The position numbers and the translations under genes were made by a program. Under the pieces are notes generated by a model. The model did no database searches. It was not told the DNA's origin and saw only the letters and a program-made list of their open reading frames with translations. 64,000 nt of DNA from Geosiphon pyriformis (Eukaryota > Glomeromycota > Glomeromycetes > Archaeosporales > Geosiphonaceae), in assembly GCA_016748015.1 (NCBI GenBank), contig JAAOMT010000233.1:7271-71270 (forward strand). Reading direction: 5' to 3'. This document shows positions 10,150-22,509 of this stretch, piece after piece (position 1 is the first letter of the stretch; every line of letters starts with the position of its first letter).

Positions 10150-11900
10150 GAAACTGCATATTAAACTGAACTAATAGAGAACTGGACCTCTTGAATTAAG
10201 TCTTTTTCAATGACAGAAACACTTTCAATCAAAAACCAAGCTCTTTTTATTATATAACTGTTTGATAAAAGTGAACTCAAACCTCTTGAGTAAATGTGAA
10301 ACATTATAAAACATCAAATTACTTAGAACAAAAAACATTGAAGTACCACCAAAAAAGTGGAATGCAGATATAAAAAAATTTCCAAGAAACATATTACAGT
10401 CCAAAAATAATCTAATTACACCAGCCAAAAAATTATTAGCTGAACTGATATACAGCTTCACAGGACAACACAAAAAGTAAACAGATAGCCAATTTAGCAC
10501 CTGCAGGTTCAAAGATTTCTAATCAAACAGGTAACCAATAAGCCCACTAATATTTAAGAAACTCAACACAGAAGTCATTTTATACTCAGCCTACAATTAT
10601 TCAAAAAATTTCAAGCCATACAACAAAAGATAATGAAAAGTCTCATTAAGAAAATCTCTTAGCAGACCAGTTTTTAACTTTAAACTTTTTCTAATAAGCA
10701 TATCTTACTTAGTGTACACACTTCTAAAAACAAAACTAAATTGAGTTTTATAATTGATTATAAATTATAGCACTGCTAAAACCAGATAAAAAAACTGTTT
10801 GTCTGAAATGGCTTTCCTTAAAACCAAATTGACAAAAAACCTGACATTTGAGTAAGTCTTTGCCAAACTAGGCCTGAACAAGTTCTTAAAAGACAAAAAA
10901 ATCTCAAGATATCTATAATACACTTCTTTATGAGTAACAGAAATTGGCAAGCCACTTATTGTTAATGAAGTATTTTTAATCCTCTGGTTGATAGAAATAA
11001 CAACTGTTTTCTTATTATTGATTAAAATATCATTAATCTTAAAAAAACTACTTGCAATATTCAAAATATATTAAGTAACTGCTTAACTGCTTTCCATCCA
11101 AATTGTATTATCAACAAAAGCACCAGCAGTAAAAAATAATGTCATCTTATCTTGATCTTCTAGCCTGTCAGTTTTGACAACAAATTTAATGTTAATACAA
11201 TAGTCACATATGCTTTTTTAACATTTGATTTTGCATAGCAAAAAGTTATAAAAGATCTTTCAAAGCAGAGAAAAGAAAACTTTGCCCTAGCCCAGACCAT
11301 TATACATTCAGTAACCTTGTTAAGCCATAATCAGTCATAATTTGGTTAATTCTATTATTATAAATGCTCCTAAAGAAGCAAATAAACCACTCACATATTT
11401 TAATTCAAATTAAACTATTTCTTAAATACCACCATCCAACAGAGTCATAAGTCTTTCACATATTCTATAAGACCAACCAAAGTTTACAGCTCTTTTTCAA
11501 AGCATTTTTAACCATTAAGCCAACAGCAAAGATAGAAAACTGAGTTATAATTTCTTTCAGCACAGAAAAATTATTATTACAGAGAACATCAAATTTGCTA
11601 CAGGCTAGTGAAATTTTATTAGAAAGTAATTTGGAAAAAATTTTACATACAGTCTCAATTAAAGCTATTGGTTTTGTATTAGTTAGAACACCCTCTCACT
11701 TATAAGGTTTAGAAATTATTAACACCCAAGCTTCTTTTTATGACTATAGAACAGATTCATACATCAAACAAAGATTCAAAAGATCCTAAAACATGACAAA
11801 AACAAAATCATTACAATGCTTCTAAAGCTCATTTGTAATACCAAACAAACCAGCAGTTTTTCTATCAGATAAATTCTTAACCACTTGCACTATATCATTA
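10150..11900 (-). pseudogene. L2 ORF2 reverse transcriptase and connection region
   Basis: The pieces at 10225-10512 (connection) and 10765-11064 (ISGLPISVTHKEVYYRYLEI and FVNLVLRKAISDKQFFYLVL) match the corresponding L4 and L6 blocks. Upstream, near 11100-11140, the catalytic loop reads GAFVDNTIWME, with the second Asp of FVDD changed to Asn. The palm and finger blocks continue to about 11900 with repeated stops. There is no open frame across the enzyme. Confidence 0.75.
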
Positions 11901-12460
11901 TAACTAATAGGGATCATAATCCTGAAAAATGCATTATTATCAACATGAACCAGTAGCAAATATTAGTACTGTCATAAATCAAAAACATTATTCAGCACAA
12001 CTTTCTTCCTCATTCAATCCTCTATGATAAAATCAACTTTATCTTTAACATTAACTATATTTAAAATCAAGTTACTATCAGCAACTAAATAGTTCAATAC
12101 TACTTTATAGAAGAAATACTCCAATACACTTCTGATTATGTGGCCTTTATTAACCACAAAATTTTTCATTCTTTTATCAAAAGCAGATTTAATACCTAAT
12201 TCTTTAGCTTTTAAAGACTCAGCAAGTTTAGATACACAATATGATTTCCTTATATCACAAAAAACAGATCTCACATAATTAAAATTAGCACCAGAATTCA
12301 CAAAATTTTAAACCAACAAAGCACTATCACAGTCCAAAAAAATCTAACAGCTTATTAGAGAAACAAACCTGCCAGCATTCTTTTTATGAGAAGTTTTGAC
12401 AATTTTTGAAACCAAAACTTCCATTTTATGAAACCTGGAAGATCTTTTGTTAAATATCTT
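11901..12460 (-). pseudogene. L2 ORF2 pre-RT region
   Basis: The 95-aa piece at 12014-12301 carries FNYVRSVFCDIRKSYCVSKL and NKGHIIRSVLEYFFYKVVLN, aligning with SNHIHSALFGTRKFYHTAKL and NKSHMIRSILERPFHKVVLD of L6. It links endonuclease and RT. No known domain is visible. Confidence 0.75.
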
Positions 12461-13430
12461 ATTATAGTCTTTAACCCACTTTTTTTTGAATGTTTTAGCA
12501 GCTAAAAAAGACATCACTTTGCAAATATTATCTCATATTGCATCCAGATCTGAGAATCTTTTAGACTTAACAAACCTTTTAGTAAACATAGCAGCATTAA
12601 CTGCTGTAATATCTTTAAAACCATACTATTTCACCTTGTCAGCATTCTTAATATCAAACTTTCAACAATCCTTGTTTGTTAATTTATGCATAGAAATTAA
12701 CTACATGTTCAATAAACCTCCCAATCCTACAAAAACAGAAACAGCCTGGTGATTGGTGTCAAAATAATTCTCAACATCCACTACAACATGATCTATTATT
12801 GCATTAGCCAAATTTGAAGAAACAAACACATAATCAATTGTTTTAACAACACTCCTTGAATTACTCCAAGTTAATATATCTGCAACTAAACTTCCAACCA
12901 ACGAATTAACCAATTCCAAACTGAGATATTTTCTAAAACTAGCACATCTGCATAACTTGTCTTTATTGAAATCTTTATTCAAGACAATAAAAAAAGATTT
13001 ATTTATGGCTTTAGTAATCACAGAGTTGATTTTATTAGCTTGAAACAAATACACAACTAATATGGCACCAACATAAAGTCCTAAAATTAAGACAGACAAC
13101 TTATTCTTAAAAAACAGCTTAATAGACAAAAGCCTACCAGTGACTTTCAAAATTTTGCACATGTGTTTTGCCAAACCAATATCTATTATAACTGTTATAC
13201 TAAAGCCCAGATAACCAGACTTCAAACCAAAAGTAAATATCTGAACATTATTAAATTTGTTCACAATTTATAGACAAATCCTATCTCTTAATTTTGTTTC
13301 AGTAATAATAAAAACCAAATTTTTTATATTTCTATGCCAGTGGACAATATTCTCTTGCTTAACAAGATTGTTCTTGCTTCTAATATTACAAGTAGCCACT
13401 TTTTAGATAAGATTGGTTATTGAAAAGATA
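12461..13430 (-). pseudogene. L2 ORF2 apurinic-type endonuclease domain
   Basis: The 187-aa piece at 12701-13264 is an endonuclease/exonuclease/phosphatase-fold domain, the enzyme that would nick target DNA. It shows FIVLNKDFNKDKL (the GDFN motif, with the Gly replaced), KTIDYVFVSSNLAN (Asp motif) and YFDTNHQAVSVFVGLGG (the C-terminal His motif). The catalytic His and Asp positions look intact. The first Asn/Glu motifs lie upstream of 13264 in a degraded stretch reaching about 13420, where VATCN matches the start of ORF2 in L6. Confidence 0.8.
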
Positions 13431-14389
13431 AAAGAAGTAAAAAACTTAAACCAGCACACAAATAATCAAGTTTTATTAAAACTAAATAAACAGAAGCATT
13501 AAACACCATTAATTTTAATTCCTTTATGTTTTATAATACTTTATTTAAATATACAAAAATATTTAATTTTATTATATTAAATATATAATAAATTAAAATA
13601 AAACAAACTATACAGTTTTTTTAACTACAATAAAATTTTATATATATATAAACTTTATAATATAAAAATATAAATTAATTATAATTTTATTAATAAAATT
13701 AAAACTAAAATAAAAGTTTAAAATAATATTCTATATAATATTACTTATAAAATAATTTAAAAAAATAAATAATAATTAAATATAGTATAAATTAGCCAAT
13801 AATAAAACAAAAAATTATTAAACTATATAATATTAAAAATTTCAAAAATTTTATTAATAATTAAAAAAAAGTAAAAATTTTGTATAAAGATATATATATA
13901 TAATAATAATATTAAAAACAAAAAAAACAAATAAATTTAGTTTAATTTTACTAAATAATTTTAACTCTTAGAAATTTAATATTTAGAACAAACTTTTTTT
14001 AATAAAATTATTAATTCAATTATTTATTATTAAACTTTTATAAATTTATTTATTTTAAATTAATATTATTTATATTATATTACTAATAATAAAACAATAG
14101 TTTTTGATAATAATTATTAATAGAATATTGATTTTTATTTTATATTTTTTTGGTTGTGTTTAATTATTATTAATTAATTAAAAAAATTGCTAAAATTATA
14201 ATATTAAAAATTGTTTAATAAAAAAACAAAAAATAGCATAGAAAAAATAATCAAAAAACTTAAATTGCTTATTAAAAAAATAATAAACATTAAAATAAAC
14301 CAGTTATTATGCCAAAAAATTAAAAATTATTTATTATTTATTATACAAAAAATTTAATTTATTAAAACTTTCAAATTATTAATATTATT
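13431..14389. other. AT-rich spacer, no gene recognised
   Basis: Almost pure A/T sequence with TATATA runs between the end of L2 and the target duplication of L3. Six-frame reading shows only short stop-bound stretches. It may be a fully decayed older element, but nothing aligns. Confidence 0.4.
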
Positions 14390-14514
14390 ATAATACCAAA
14401 AAAACTTCTTTTTCTCTTTCATCTCAATTTTCAAAAAAAAGTTTTTGTTTTCTTGTTATTTATTTTATTATTTCTCAAATATTAAATCCTTTTGTTATTG
14501 AATTAGCTACCACT

Positions 14515-15221
14515 ATGAATGGTTCTGATGTTAGAAAAAAGTCAGCCAGAGTTGCAACTTCAGGTTCTGTTAATAAAAGCTTGTCTTAAAAGCAAAAGTT
14601 GTTCCTTGGTACTGTAGTTAATTTTTTAATCAACTTTTTAGTTTATAATATAGATAATAAAAATAAAATTTTTCTTTCTCTCCTTTCTCTCTACTTACTT
14701 ATATCTTTAAACAAGAAGTGAATTAATCCAAAAATAGTTAAAACTCAAGTAAAAGTAGCTGTTAAAAAATTGTTTGCTTTGAATATTAATCTCTTTACAG
14801 TGAAAAACAAATTGGTAACAGCAAAAACTCAGTTTATTAGGAAAAATTTTTTATTAATCAATGGTTTTGAAAAGACTACTGATCTCTCAAAATTTGAAAA
14901 GATCATCAAATTTATATTTACATTTGAGAAAAACATAAAGAAGACCATATTATTAATTAAGAAAAAAGAAATTAAAATAAACAGTAATCTCAAAAGACAA
15001 GAAATGAGATCAAATTAAACTGTAATAATTAAGAAAATTTTTATAAACATATCAAAAAAAATAATTATTACTATAGTTGCTAAATATGATTAGATTGTAT
15101 TAATCAAATTACAACTTATTAGACTGTGGCAGAAAACTATGATGAAGTTTGCCAAATTAAGTTAAATAGATTAGTTAGTAATAAAGTAGTTATTTCTAAT
15201 TAGAAAAAATTCAGTATGCAT
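14515..15221 (+). pseudogene. L3 ORF1, N-terminal part, before the gypsy insertion
   Basis: Starts at ATG 14515 after a 5' UTR like that of L6. Compared with L6 ORF1 it lacks part of the variable N-terminal region. The piece at 14770-15018 (FALNINLFTVKNKLVTAKTQ, then FIRKNFLLINGFEKTTDLSK) aligns with FVLDINLSAVEKKSVMVKT in L6 and FALDINLSAVEDKSATARTQ in L4. An RRM-like stretch follows (VIIKKIFINISKKIIITIVA), then stops. Translation of the ORF resumes at 26439 beyond the insert. Its likely role is RNA binding within the LINE ribonucleoprotein. Confidence 0.7.
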
Positions 15222-16154
15222 TGTTACAGGTGATTTTTTGGGGTGTTGAGTGAATAACAAATCTGTAACTTGGTGCGCAAAGCAATTGGTGATGATGATA
15301 ATCTGAAGGTATTTTATCTGAAAGTTTTCCAATCAAGTTCTTTGTATAATGGACAGAGATTCAATAGTAACAGTTTATTAGTAGTTTCCTGAAACCGTAG
15401 TTTTGTTGATTGCTTGCTCAGCTTGATGGTTAATGATTCTCTTGGTATGATATCCTTCATAAGTGTATATTAGTGTTGTTTTCTGACGTCAGTTTCTCCA
15501 TAAGTCCTCTAAAAGTAAGTATTGTTTAAGCAAGTTTATTCTTTTATAAGTTCTCTAAGAGTAAGTATTATTTAAGTAAGTTTTATTCCTCCATAAGTCC
15601 TCCAAGAGTAAGTTCTTTAATCAAGTTAGTAGACAACAAAGAAATAAAAAAAAGATAAAGAGAAAATAAGAAATAGCCAAGATGGTTTGCAAGTTAGTAT
15701 CCCATTAATAGCCATGATCAAGAGCTATTGTTTCAGTATAGTTAAGTATTAGTTACTATCAACATGAAATGTTGATAGTGAAAAATAGATTTGAGATAGT
15801 GAATAATTATTTATTTAAGAATTGTGGTAACTAAGCTAAGGATTCTTGGTGTCGATTCTGTTTTTTCTGCTTCTAATGCTACTACTATATATACATATTT
15901 GAGATTTCTCAATTTTTCAATTCCTTGCAACAGAAATCCTGGAATTCCTGGAATCCTGTGATTCCTGATAAGAAGAATTCTGAAATTCTGGAATTCTGGA
16001 ATCCTGCGATTCCTCACTGGAGAATCCTGAAATTCCTAGAATCTTGCAATTCTTTTGAGAGGAATCCTGGAATTTCACATTTACTATGTCTACTTCTGAT
16101 TGGCTAATCTTTACTTGCTAATAATAATATACTTCCTTTAATCTATGAGTAACA
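15222..16154 (-). repeat. Element A 3' LTR (933 bp)
   Basis: TGTTACAGG...GAGTAACA on the plus strand. In sense (minus) orientation the order is U3 with GGAATCCTGGAATTC-type repeats (about 16075-15920), then TATATATAG near 15890, then R/U5. The R/U5 part has about three ~47-bp tandem units (CATAAGTCCTCCAAGAGTAA..., 15496-15615), against two in the 5' LTR. TGACGTCA, a CRE-like palindrome, occurs at 15484-15491. Confidence 0.93.
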
Positions 16155-16169
16155 TTATTCTCTTCTTTT
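16155..16169 (-). other. Polypurine tract of element A
   Basis: AAAAGAAGAGAATAA in sense, directly upstream of the 3' LTR. This is the expected plus-strand primer position for gypsy reverse transcription. Confidence 0.75.
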
Positions 16170-18200
16170 AATATTGAGCTCTATCGAAATCTAACTCTTT
16201 TAATTCTCCCTCTTGAATTATTTTTTGAACTTCTTTTTTGAGTATTACTTGTGTTATTTGAGTTTGTAGTTCTTCAAATTGGGTGTTGGTTATTTTCCCT
16301 AATTGATTACTTGTAACTGTATCTATTGCTGTGTTGAGTAAGATTTCTGGTTGGTCTTGAAATCTCATATATAGCCAGTAAATGGCTCAAGCTTGTGTGA
16401 TTAGATTGTTCTTTCCCACAAATTGTTCCAGTTGTCTCAGTATTGTTGTGTCAAATAATTATTTTGTTTTGTCAGTGTACAAATTCTGGATATTTACATG
16501 TTGTTCCAAGTGAAAATGACAATAGTTTTTCGGAAATTGTTGCATCTACCAAGTCCAAGTTTCTTTGGTAAGTTCTTGGTGTAATCTAACTATTTGTTCT
16601 TCTTTCATGGCCAATTTTACTTTGGTCATAATCTTGTCAACAATATTTTTGAGTTTTCTCTGTATTTTGTGTTGTGGTATCCTTGCAGTACTTTTGTATC
16701 AAATGGTTTGTTAATTAATTGTAATTTCCATCTCCTGGTGTTGGATTAATTGAAAGATTTGTTGTGCTAATGAATGGATGTTGTCGGTAATTTCTATTTT
16801 TCTGCGTTTTTCCGTCATGTTGACCATGCTTTTATATATTTTTTCTGTCAATTAATTGGATGTTTTGTTATCAATGATAATGATTGGTTTCAGATCTCAT
16901 AGAATCTCATCTGGTTGGACTAGTATTCTCTGTACTCCTAGTTGTGGAATATTACTAATAGATAATGATACTATATGGTGGTATGGTTTCAGTCAATTTC
17001 TATGTGTTGCTTTGGTCAAGATTTTGTTATTTAATCTTAATTTGTAAGCTCTATTTCCTAGAATTTTTTCTATGTAAAATGGTCCATCCCATTTGGGGTC
17101 GAATTTTCCACTCCATTGTTTTTCTACTTTGATACAATGTAGTAGTACTTTGTCTCCAATCTTGAATTCAACTGGTTTATCTGATAGTTAGTTATCATGT
17201 CTTTTTTTTTGTTTCTCTTGTGACTTTTGTATGTTATCAGCTGCTCTTCTTTGTTTATTTTCTAATGTTTCTATTAAGCCATATGTTCTTCTCAACAATG
17301 TGTTTTTGAAATTCTCTTCTGTTATTGGTATGGTTGAGTATGTGCTGACTTCTATTTCCACTGGTAGTGTTGCTGTTCTACCATATATTAATTTAAATGG
17401 TATTGCTTGTGTAGTATCTTGTTTCATTGTCTGATAAGCAAATAGTACTGATGGTATTAATAAATCTCAATTGTTCTGGTTTTTTTGGCTGAGCTTAGCT
17501 ATTGCTTTACACAATGTTCTGTTGAATCTTTCGACTAATCTGTTGGTTTGTGGATGATATAGTAATGATAATGGTCTCTTAATTCCGAATCTTTGGCTCA
17601 ATTCTGTTAATGTTCTGTTCACAAAATGAGTTCTTTGGTCTGATAATAATTTTTTTGGACATCCATGTCGACAAATCAAATCCTGATGAATGAATTCGGC
17701 AACAGATTTTGCATCCGCTTTTTGAATTGCTTTCATCTCTGGCCATTTAGTGAGATAGTCTATGGCTACTGCTATGTATCTGTTTCCTCTGCTGGTGATT
17801 GTTAATGGTCTGACTAAATCAATTCTAATACAGTCAAATGGTTGTCTCACTTTGATTGATCTTAATGGTTCACTGGGTCTTGTTTCTCCTCTTTGTTAAC
17901 AAACATCACAATTTTGAACATATTGGATGATGTCTGAATACATTGATGGCCAATAGTATTTTTTTCTGGTTCTTTCCATGGTTGCTTCTTTGTAAAAATG
18001 TCCTGCTGTTGGATTTGAGTGCATGTTAAATAATATTGTCTCTTTTTCTGGCTCTGTAATTACTTTGGTTGGTTGATCTAGATCTCTTCTATTTTTTCGA
18101 TAAAGTATATTTTGGTAAGTGATAAAATATTTTGATTGTTGTTTAATACTCTTTTGTTCCATTTGAGATAAATTCTCCTTGAACTGTTGAGTGTTTATAT
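16168..18200 (-). pseudogene. Element A integrase and C-terminal tail
   Basis: Joins cDNA to host DNA. In sense order: an HHCC zinc domain (18162-17896, FNMHSNPTAGHFYKEA to CDVC); the DDE core (17850-17467) with IRIDLVRPL (Asp), LLSDQRTHFVN (Asp) and YHPQTNRLVERFNRTL (Glu), all three catalytic acids present; a C-terminal domain (17427-17188 onward) with QKSQEKQKKRHDN and FKIGDKVLLHCIKVEKQWSG; then a variable tail ending in LKELDFDRAQY at 16168. Stops (for example after CDVC and after KRHDN) split it, but all recovered pieces share one frame. Confidence 0.88.
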
Positions 18201-19738
18201 AATGTTGTAGTTGTTAATATTTTTGTATGTTCATCTTTTGTTATATTTTTCATTAGTATTGTTCTGGTTTTGTTATATTTTTGGGTTTGAGATGTTCTTA
18301 AATTTGTTTTATTCGCGACAAACTGTTGGCATTTCCGTTGTCTTTTCCTTTTTTATAGTGTATAATATAAGTATATCATGAGAGTGCCATTTTCCATCTG
18401 AATTGGTGGCTGTTTCCAAATTCTTGTTTCTGAAGTGACATTAATCCTTTGTGATCTGTGTACACATCAAACTTCTGGCTCAAATATTTGCTCCATTTCA
18501 TGACTGCCTAGTAAATTGCCAAGTGTTCCAGTTCTGGTGTTCTATAGTTTTTTTTGGCTGGAGTTAACCCTTGGCTTGCATAAGCCACTAGATGTTCTCT
18601 TCCATCTGGTCCTTTCTGCAATAGTACTGCTCCCAATGCTTGGCCTGATGCATCAGTGGTAATAATGAATGGTTTGTTGTGATTTGAATAGATCAGTACT
18701 AGAGCTTGAATGAGTTTTCTTTTCAGAATATCAAAAGCTTCTTGTTGATTTTCTGTCTATTCATATTTTGTATTCTTGGTTTGCAGATTATTGAGTAGTT
18801 GAGCTATCTTTGAAAAGTTCTTTATAAAGCATCAATAATAGCTTGCAAATCCCAAGAATAATTTTAATTCAGTTATATTGGTTGGTACTAGAAAGTTTTT
18901 TACTATCTCTATTTTCTCTGGATTTGTTTTGATGCCATCTTTGCTGACTATGTGTCTCAAGAATTTTAGTTTTGTCTTGCTAAAGAAGCACTTTGTTGCA
19001 TTTAACTTTAGTTCTGCTCTTTTTAGTCTTTTGAACACTTATTGAAGATGATAAAGATGATCATCAAATGTTTTTGAGAATACATTGGTGTTGTCCAAGT
19101 ATACAACTACTGATTTCCACAATAAGCCAGTATAAACAATTTCTATTAGCTGTTGGAAAGTGGCTGAGGCATTGGTTAAGCTGAAAAGCATCACTTCAAA
19201 TTTGAAATTCTCTTCTCTAGTGATGAACACCATCTTCTCTTTGTTGGGCTGAATTCATGGCTACTTGCCAGTAATTACTGTTCAAGTTTAATGTTGAGAA
19301 CTTTTTGTTTCCACTGAAAGTGTCAAATAATTCTTATATTCTTGGGGTTGGATAGCTGTCTCCATGAGTTACACCATTGAGTTTCCTGTAGTCCACACAA
19401 AATTGGATTTTTCCATTCTTCTTTCAGACAAGTACCACTGGTGATGACCATGGACTCATTAATGATTGAATTAGTTTGTTGTTAAGCATTCGGTTTATCT
19501 CTTGACGAATGATCTCATGGCTAGCTGGTGGTACTCTGTATGCTTGCTGTTTGATTGGCATTGCATCTCTAGTCTTGATCTGATGCTGGATAATATCAGT
19601 TCGGCCAAACTCGTTTTCACTGACAAAGATGTCATTGAAATTGTTGAGCAACATCTTGAGCTGCATACATTGGAGTGGATCTAAGTTTCCTATGTTCATT
19701 TGTTTTAATTGCTTTGGTTGGAGCAAATAACAATTACT
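18201..19738 (-). pseudogene. Element A reverse transcriptase and RNase H
   Basis: RT begins in 19726-19424 (VPPASHEIIRQEINRML, then SLMSPWSSPVVLV), continues through KIQFCVDYRKLN, changes frame near 19250, and resumes at 19233-19039 with ITREENFKFEVMLFSLTNAS and VVVYLDNTNVFSKTF. The catalytic YLDD is YLDN here. The thumb (19038-18832: KCFFSKTKLKFLRHIVSKDG) leads to RNase H with TDASGQALGAVLLQK, TPELEHLAIY and VYTDHKGL, so its first Asp, Glu and second Asp are present. The Asp-to-Asn change in the RT active site would abolish polymerisation. Confidence 0.88.
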
Positions 19739-20130
19739 TCATCCATATATTGTTTGTGATGTGATATCAACATATTTACAAAGCTGTAAAAAGTCCAGAA
19801 TAGTGCTTGGTGGTTGATCTTCTATTTTAGTGTTTAAGTATCCAATGGTGGTTCTGGCTGGTATTACTATGACATTTTTTGTGTTGTTGTAGATGGGAAT
19901 TTTGATGTGGCTGTAATCTTTGGCTAGTATATAGAGATTAATGAGTCCAATCTCTCCTAATTTACAAAAGATTGGTTCTGCTTCAAAAATCTGATTCTGT
20001 TCTTTTACTTCCCACTTTATTTTTACCATGTACTGGCCATATGGTGGAATAGAAATTGCTTGACCCATTGAGATAATTTCTCCTTGGTCAACAATTTTTT
20101 CTTCTGCCATATTGACTGGTACATCTATTT
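19739..20130 (-). pseudogene. Element A linker between dUTPase and RT
   Basis: 123-aa open piece (20110-19739) starting MAEEKIVDQGEIISMGQAIS, with IKIPIYNNTKNVIVIPARTT and IGYLNTKIEDQPPSTI near its end. The IPARTTIGYL stretch resembles the segment that precedes RT in gypsy Pols with a second retropepsin-like fold, but no active-site DTG/DSG is present here. It is in frame with the flanking dUTPase and RT. Element C has an equivalent region (KWSIMLLLYGKSEIR to EDIIIGYLGTELKN). Function unknown. Confidence 0.6.
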
Positions 20131-20520
20131 TATCTGTTGATCCAAATTCCTGTATTCCTCTTGCTGTTATCCCTAATTCCTCCCTATTTTCTACTGATAT
20201 TAACTAAGCTATTTTCACCAGAGGCAGGAATATTGCCTATGCTATCTTTTCATTTGGCTCTATAATATAAGTCTTTTCAAAGTCATTTTGTAGCATAACA
20301 ATAATATTTCCTACATATTCTGTGTCAATTATTCCTCCTCTTATATTAATTCTTTTTTTCACTAAACTACTCCTAAATGCTAGTTAAATCATTGTTGTTG
20401 CTGAAATTTTCAGTGCTACTTTCAGATCTATGCAGGTGTGCAAATATGGTTCCAATTTTATAACATCTTTTCCAGGATATCTCAGATCAAACCCAGCATC
20501 AGGATCATGTGCACATTCTG
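20131..20520 (-). pseudogene. Element A dUTPase domain embedded in Pol
   Basis: Trimeric-type dUTPase, which hydrolyses dUTP to dUMP and so limits uracil in cDNA. Minus-strand reading gives motif 1 PDAGFDLRYPGKD; motif 2 RSSLVKKR (family RSSxxxxG, final Gly lost); motif 3 GGIIDTEYVGNI with the catalytic Asp of IID; motif 4 EKIA-stop-AIF (Gln codon to TAG); and motif 5 EFGSTD (family GFGSTG, both outer Gly changed). Stops also replace Gln after TTMI and later after VKIA. The domain sits in the same frame as the cysteine-rich domain before it and the RT linker after it. Inactive as it stands. Confidence 0.9.
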
Positions 20521-21519
20521 GCATAATATCTTTATTATTGTCACTATACCATTTCAACTCTTGTTCTTTGGAAAAGTCTGGCAGTGCAATGTATTGTTCA
20601 TATTTTGGGTCAGAGTTTGAATCTGAATTGGAATTATCATTATTTTTATCGCCAATTTGAACGGAGCTAGAACTGGTGTTTTCATTATTGTCATTGTTGA
20701 AGTTTGAATTGGGATTTAACAGTGATTCCAATTCAGATGCACAGTTGCTGATTGGTTCCTCTTCTTCTAAGATCATGTAGATCATGCGTGGTAGTGGATT
20801 GTAGATGAGGTCACACTCATCACAATACTGAAAGTCACATGGAATCAAGCAATAGTCACATAATTGGATGTTGATTTCTTCTAACCATTGCTTTTGCTCT
20901 TCTCTGGTGGGTGCTAGATTCTGATAATGTTCGTGAAACTCTTCTGGGCTGTTTTCCAAGTCTAAAAAGGCATCTGGGTTGAGAACCAAAATGATGTTTG
21001 TTGGTTCTGAAGAGTTGTTCTTGATCTCTAAAATTTCACTGGATAAAGTGCCTTCCACTTTGGCATTGGCCATTCGCCAGATCTCGTCTTTGTCATGTGG
21101 GTATCCTTCTAAGTGAGAGATTGCTTGGTGCCAGGCTGCTGTTATGGACATGCTACAATTTATCCAGTTACTGATGAGAATCGTGTACTGACACAAAGCA
21201 TTACACGTTCCTCCTTGACCAGGAATGTTATTCCACATTTCTTCATCGAGTAGTTGCTCACCGCAAGCAAGACATGATTCATTGTCTTACTTGTCTTGTC
21301 ATTTTGGGTAGCCATAGCGTTTTCTATGGCAAGATTTACAATAATAGTGGGTTTGCGTCTAGTGGTCCTTGTCTGGTACAATCTAGGCTCCCATGGAAGA
21401 AAGTTTTTTCCCACAGTCTTTGCACTTGAATGGTATGTATGGCAGTTGTGGCAGTGGCTCATAAATGGAGTATAAACAAGTCCAGCCACTAGTGGTGTCT
21501 TTTGTTGATTCGGTTTTCT
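20521..21519 (-). pseudogene. Element A cysteine-rich (zinc-ribbon-like) domain
   Basis: Lies between protease and dUTPase. Reading in the frame of 21238-20384 shows CKDCGKKL, HYYCKSC, ESCLACGEQL and GTCNALCQYTILISNWI, then GYPHDKDEIWRMANAKVEG, and a second cluster LCDYCLIPCDFQYCDECDLI (C-x2-C-x3-C-x4-C-x2-C), followed by an acidic Ser/Asn/Asp-rich linker. Element C repeats every cysteine pair. I do not recognise this as a named domain; the CxxC pairs suggest two or more zinc sites. Stops occur at a few Trp/Gln positions around 21280-21380. Confidence 0.7.
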
Positions 21520-21523
21520 CCAG

Positions 21524-22509
21524 TGTTACTGGAGGTTTTTGGTCTCTTTTCTTAAATGTTGTCGATACTTGTTTGCTGTAAATTCACATTTTCTGGATGT
21601 GGTTGAACCTCCAATAACTGAATTTATTTTCAAATTATCTTCTATAATTTGAACTGCTGGGCTTATAAGTAGAATGGCCAATTCTGTGCCAGTTACTTTA
21701 TGTAGTTATGTTGTAGTAAATGTCAATTTTTTCCCAGGAATTGCTTGTCTGGAAGCTCATTAAAATATATAGTTACTTTGCTGTGAAAGTCAACTTTTTT
21801 ACAGAAATCTTGTCTGTAGGCTACCTTAATGATTATAAAAAGAAGAGAAAAGAAAAAAATAAAAGAAATGTAAAAGAAATAGAATTCTGTCAAGGGAAAC
21901 ATTTTCCATCCAGACCTGGAGTCACTAACAGTTTACTGAAATTGGTAGCTAATCAATTTCAAAATGTTAGTTGGTTTTTTTTTGAGGATTTTCCAAGTGC
22001 AATAATTTAAAAAGTTTTGGTTTTTTGAATTATTTGATATTTATTTCTTTTTGTGTGTATAAGAATGGTTCTAAGTGATAAATCTAAAGTAAGATACATT
22101 TTTTCGAAGAGAAAAGCTCTTTTTTTATACAACTTGTCGTAACACTATTCTATGAACTTGAACTTTGTTATTTTCTACAATTTCGCTGAACCAAAGATAC
22201 ATTTCGGTGAACTACAAATTATTTCTGTGAACTATTAGATATTTTGGTGAATTATCAATTATTTCAGTGAATTTCTATAAATTTTAGTGAACTTTTGAAT
22301 GTTACATAGTTTGGGGTATTACATGATTGATCATTGCAATTAGGTTACATTTGTGTTGTGTACAATTTGGGTTATTAATTAAATGATAATTTTGGACATT
22401 TTTGCTAATATAATAAGTGATAATTTGAAACGATAATATATGCTAATTAATAATAGGAATTATAAAATAATTTTATGCTAAATAATATCTCTAATTTTGT
22501 CTGATAACA
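21524..22509 (-). repeat. Solo LTR, family B, inserted inside element A
   Basis: 986 bp, TGTTACTGG...CTGATAACA on the plus strand, flanked by a perfect CCAG direct repeat (21520-21523 and 22510-22513). It matches the LTR at 550-1566 in reverse complement. LTR plus duplication is 990 bp, a multiple of three, so the gag-pro and dUTPase frames on either side stay in register. It sits between the protease region and the cysteine-rich domain. In sense orientation it has degenerate U3 repeats (22300-22180) and TATAAAAAAAG (about 22136-22117). Confidence 0.92.

Larger units (their letters stand above)
8608..13430 (-). mobile_element. LINE L2, lacking ORF1
   Basis: Minus-strand LINE. The T10 run at 8608-8617 is the presumed poly(A) tail, and a 3' UTR follows with the family motif (8701-8730, including GGTCACATGTAAA in sense). 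ORF2 domains are in the expected order: C-terminus and zinc module, RNase H, RT, pre-RT, endonuclease. Recognisable sequence ends at about 13430, close to the ORF2 start, so it is 5'-truncated and lacks ORF1. It is split by many stops. Confidence 0.85.

Noticed and set aside
21160-21489. Separate 109-aa gene (MAGLVYTPFMSHCHNCHTYH)
   Set aside because: It is an out-of-frame reading of the cysteine-rich domain; the frame continuous with 20384-21238 gives the conserved CKDCGKKL instead.
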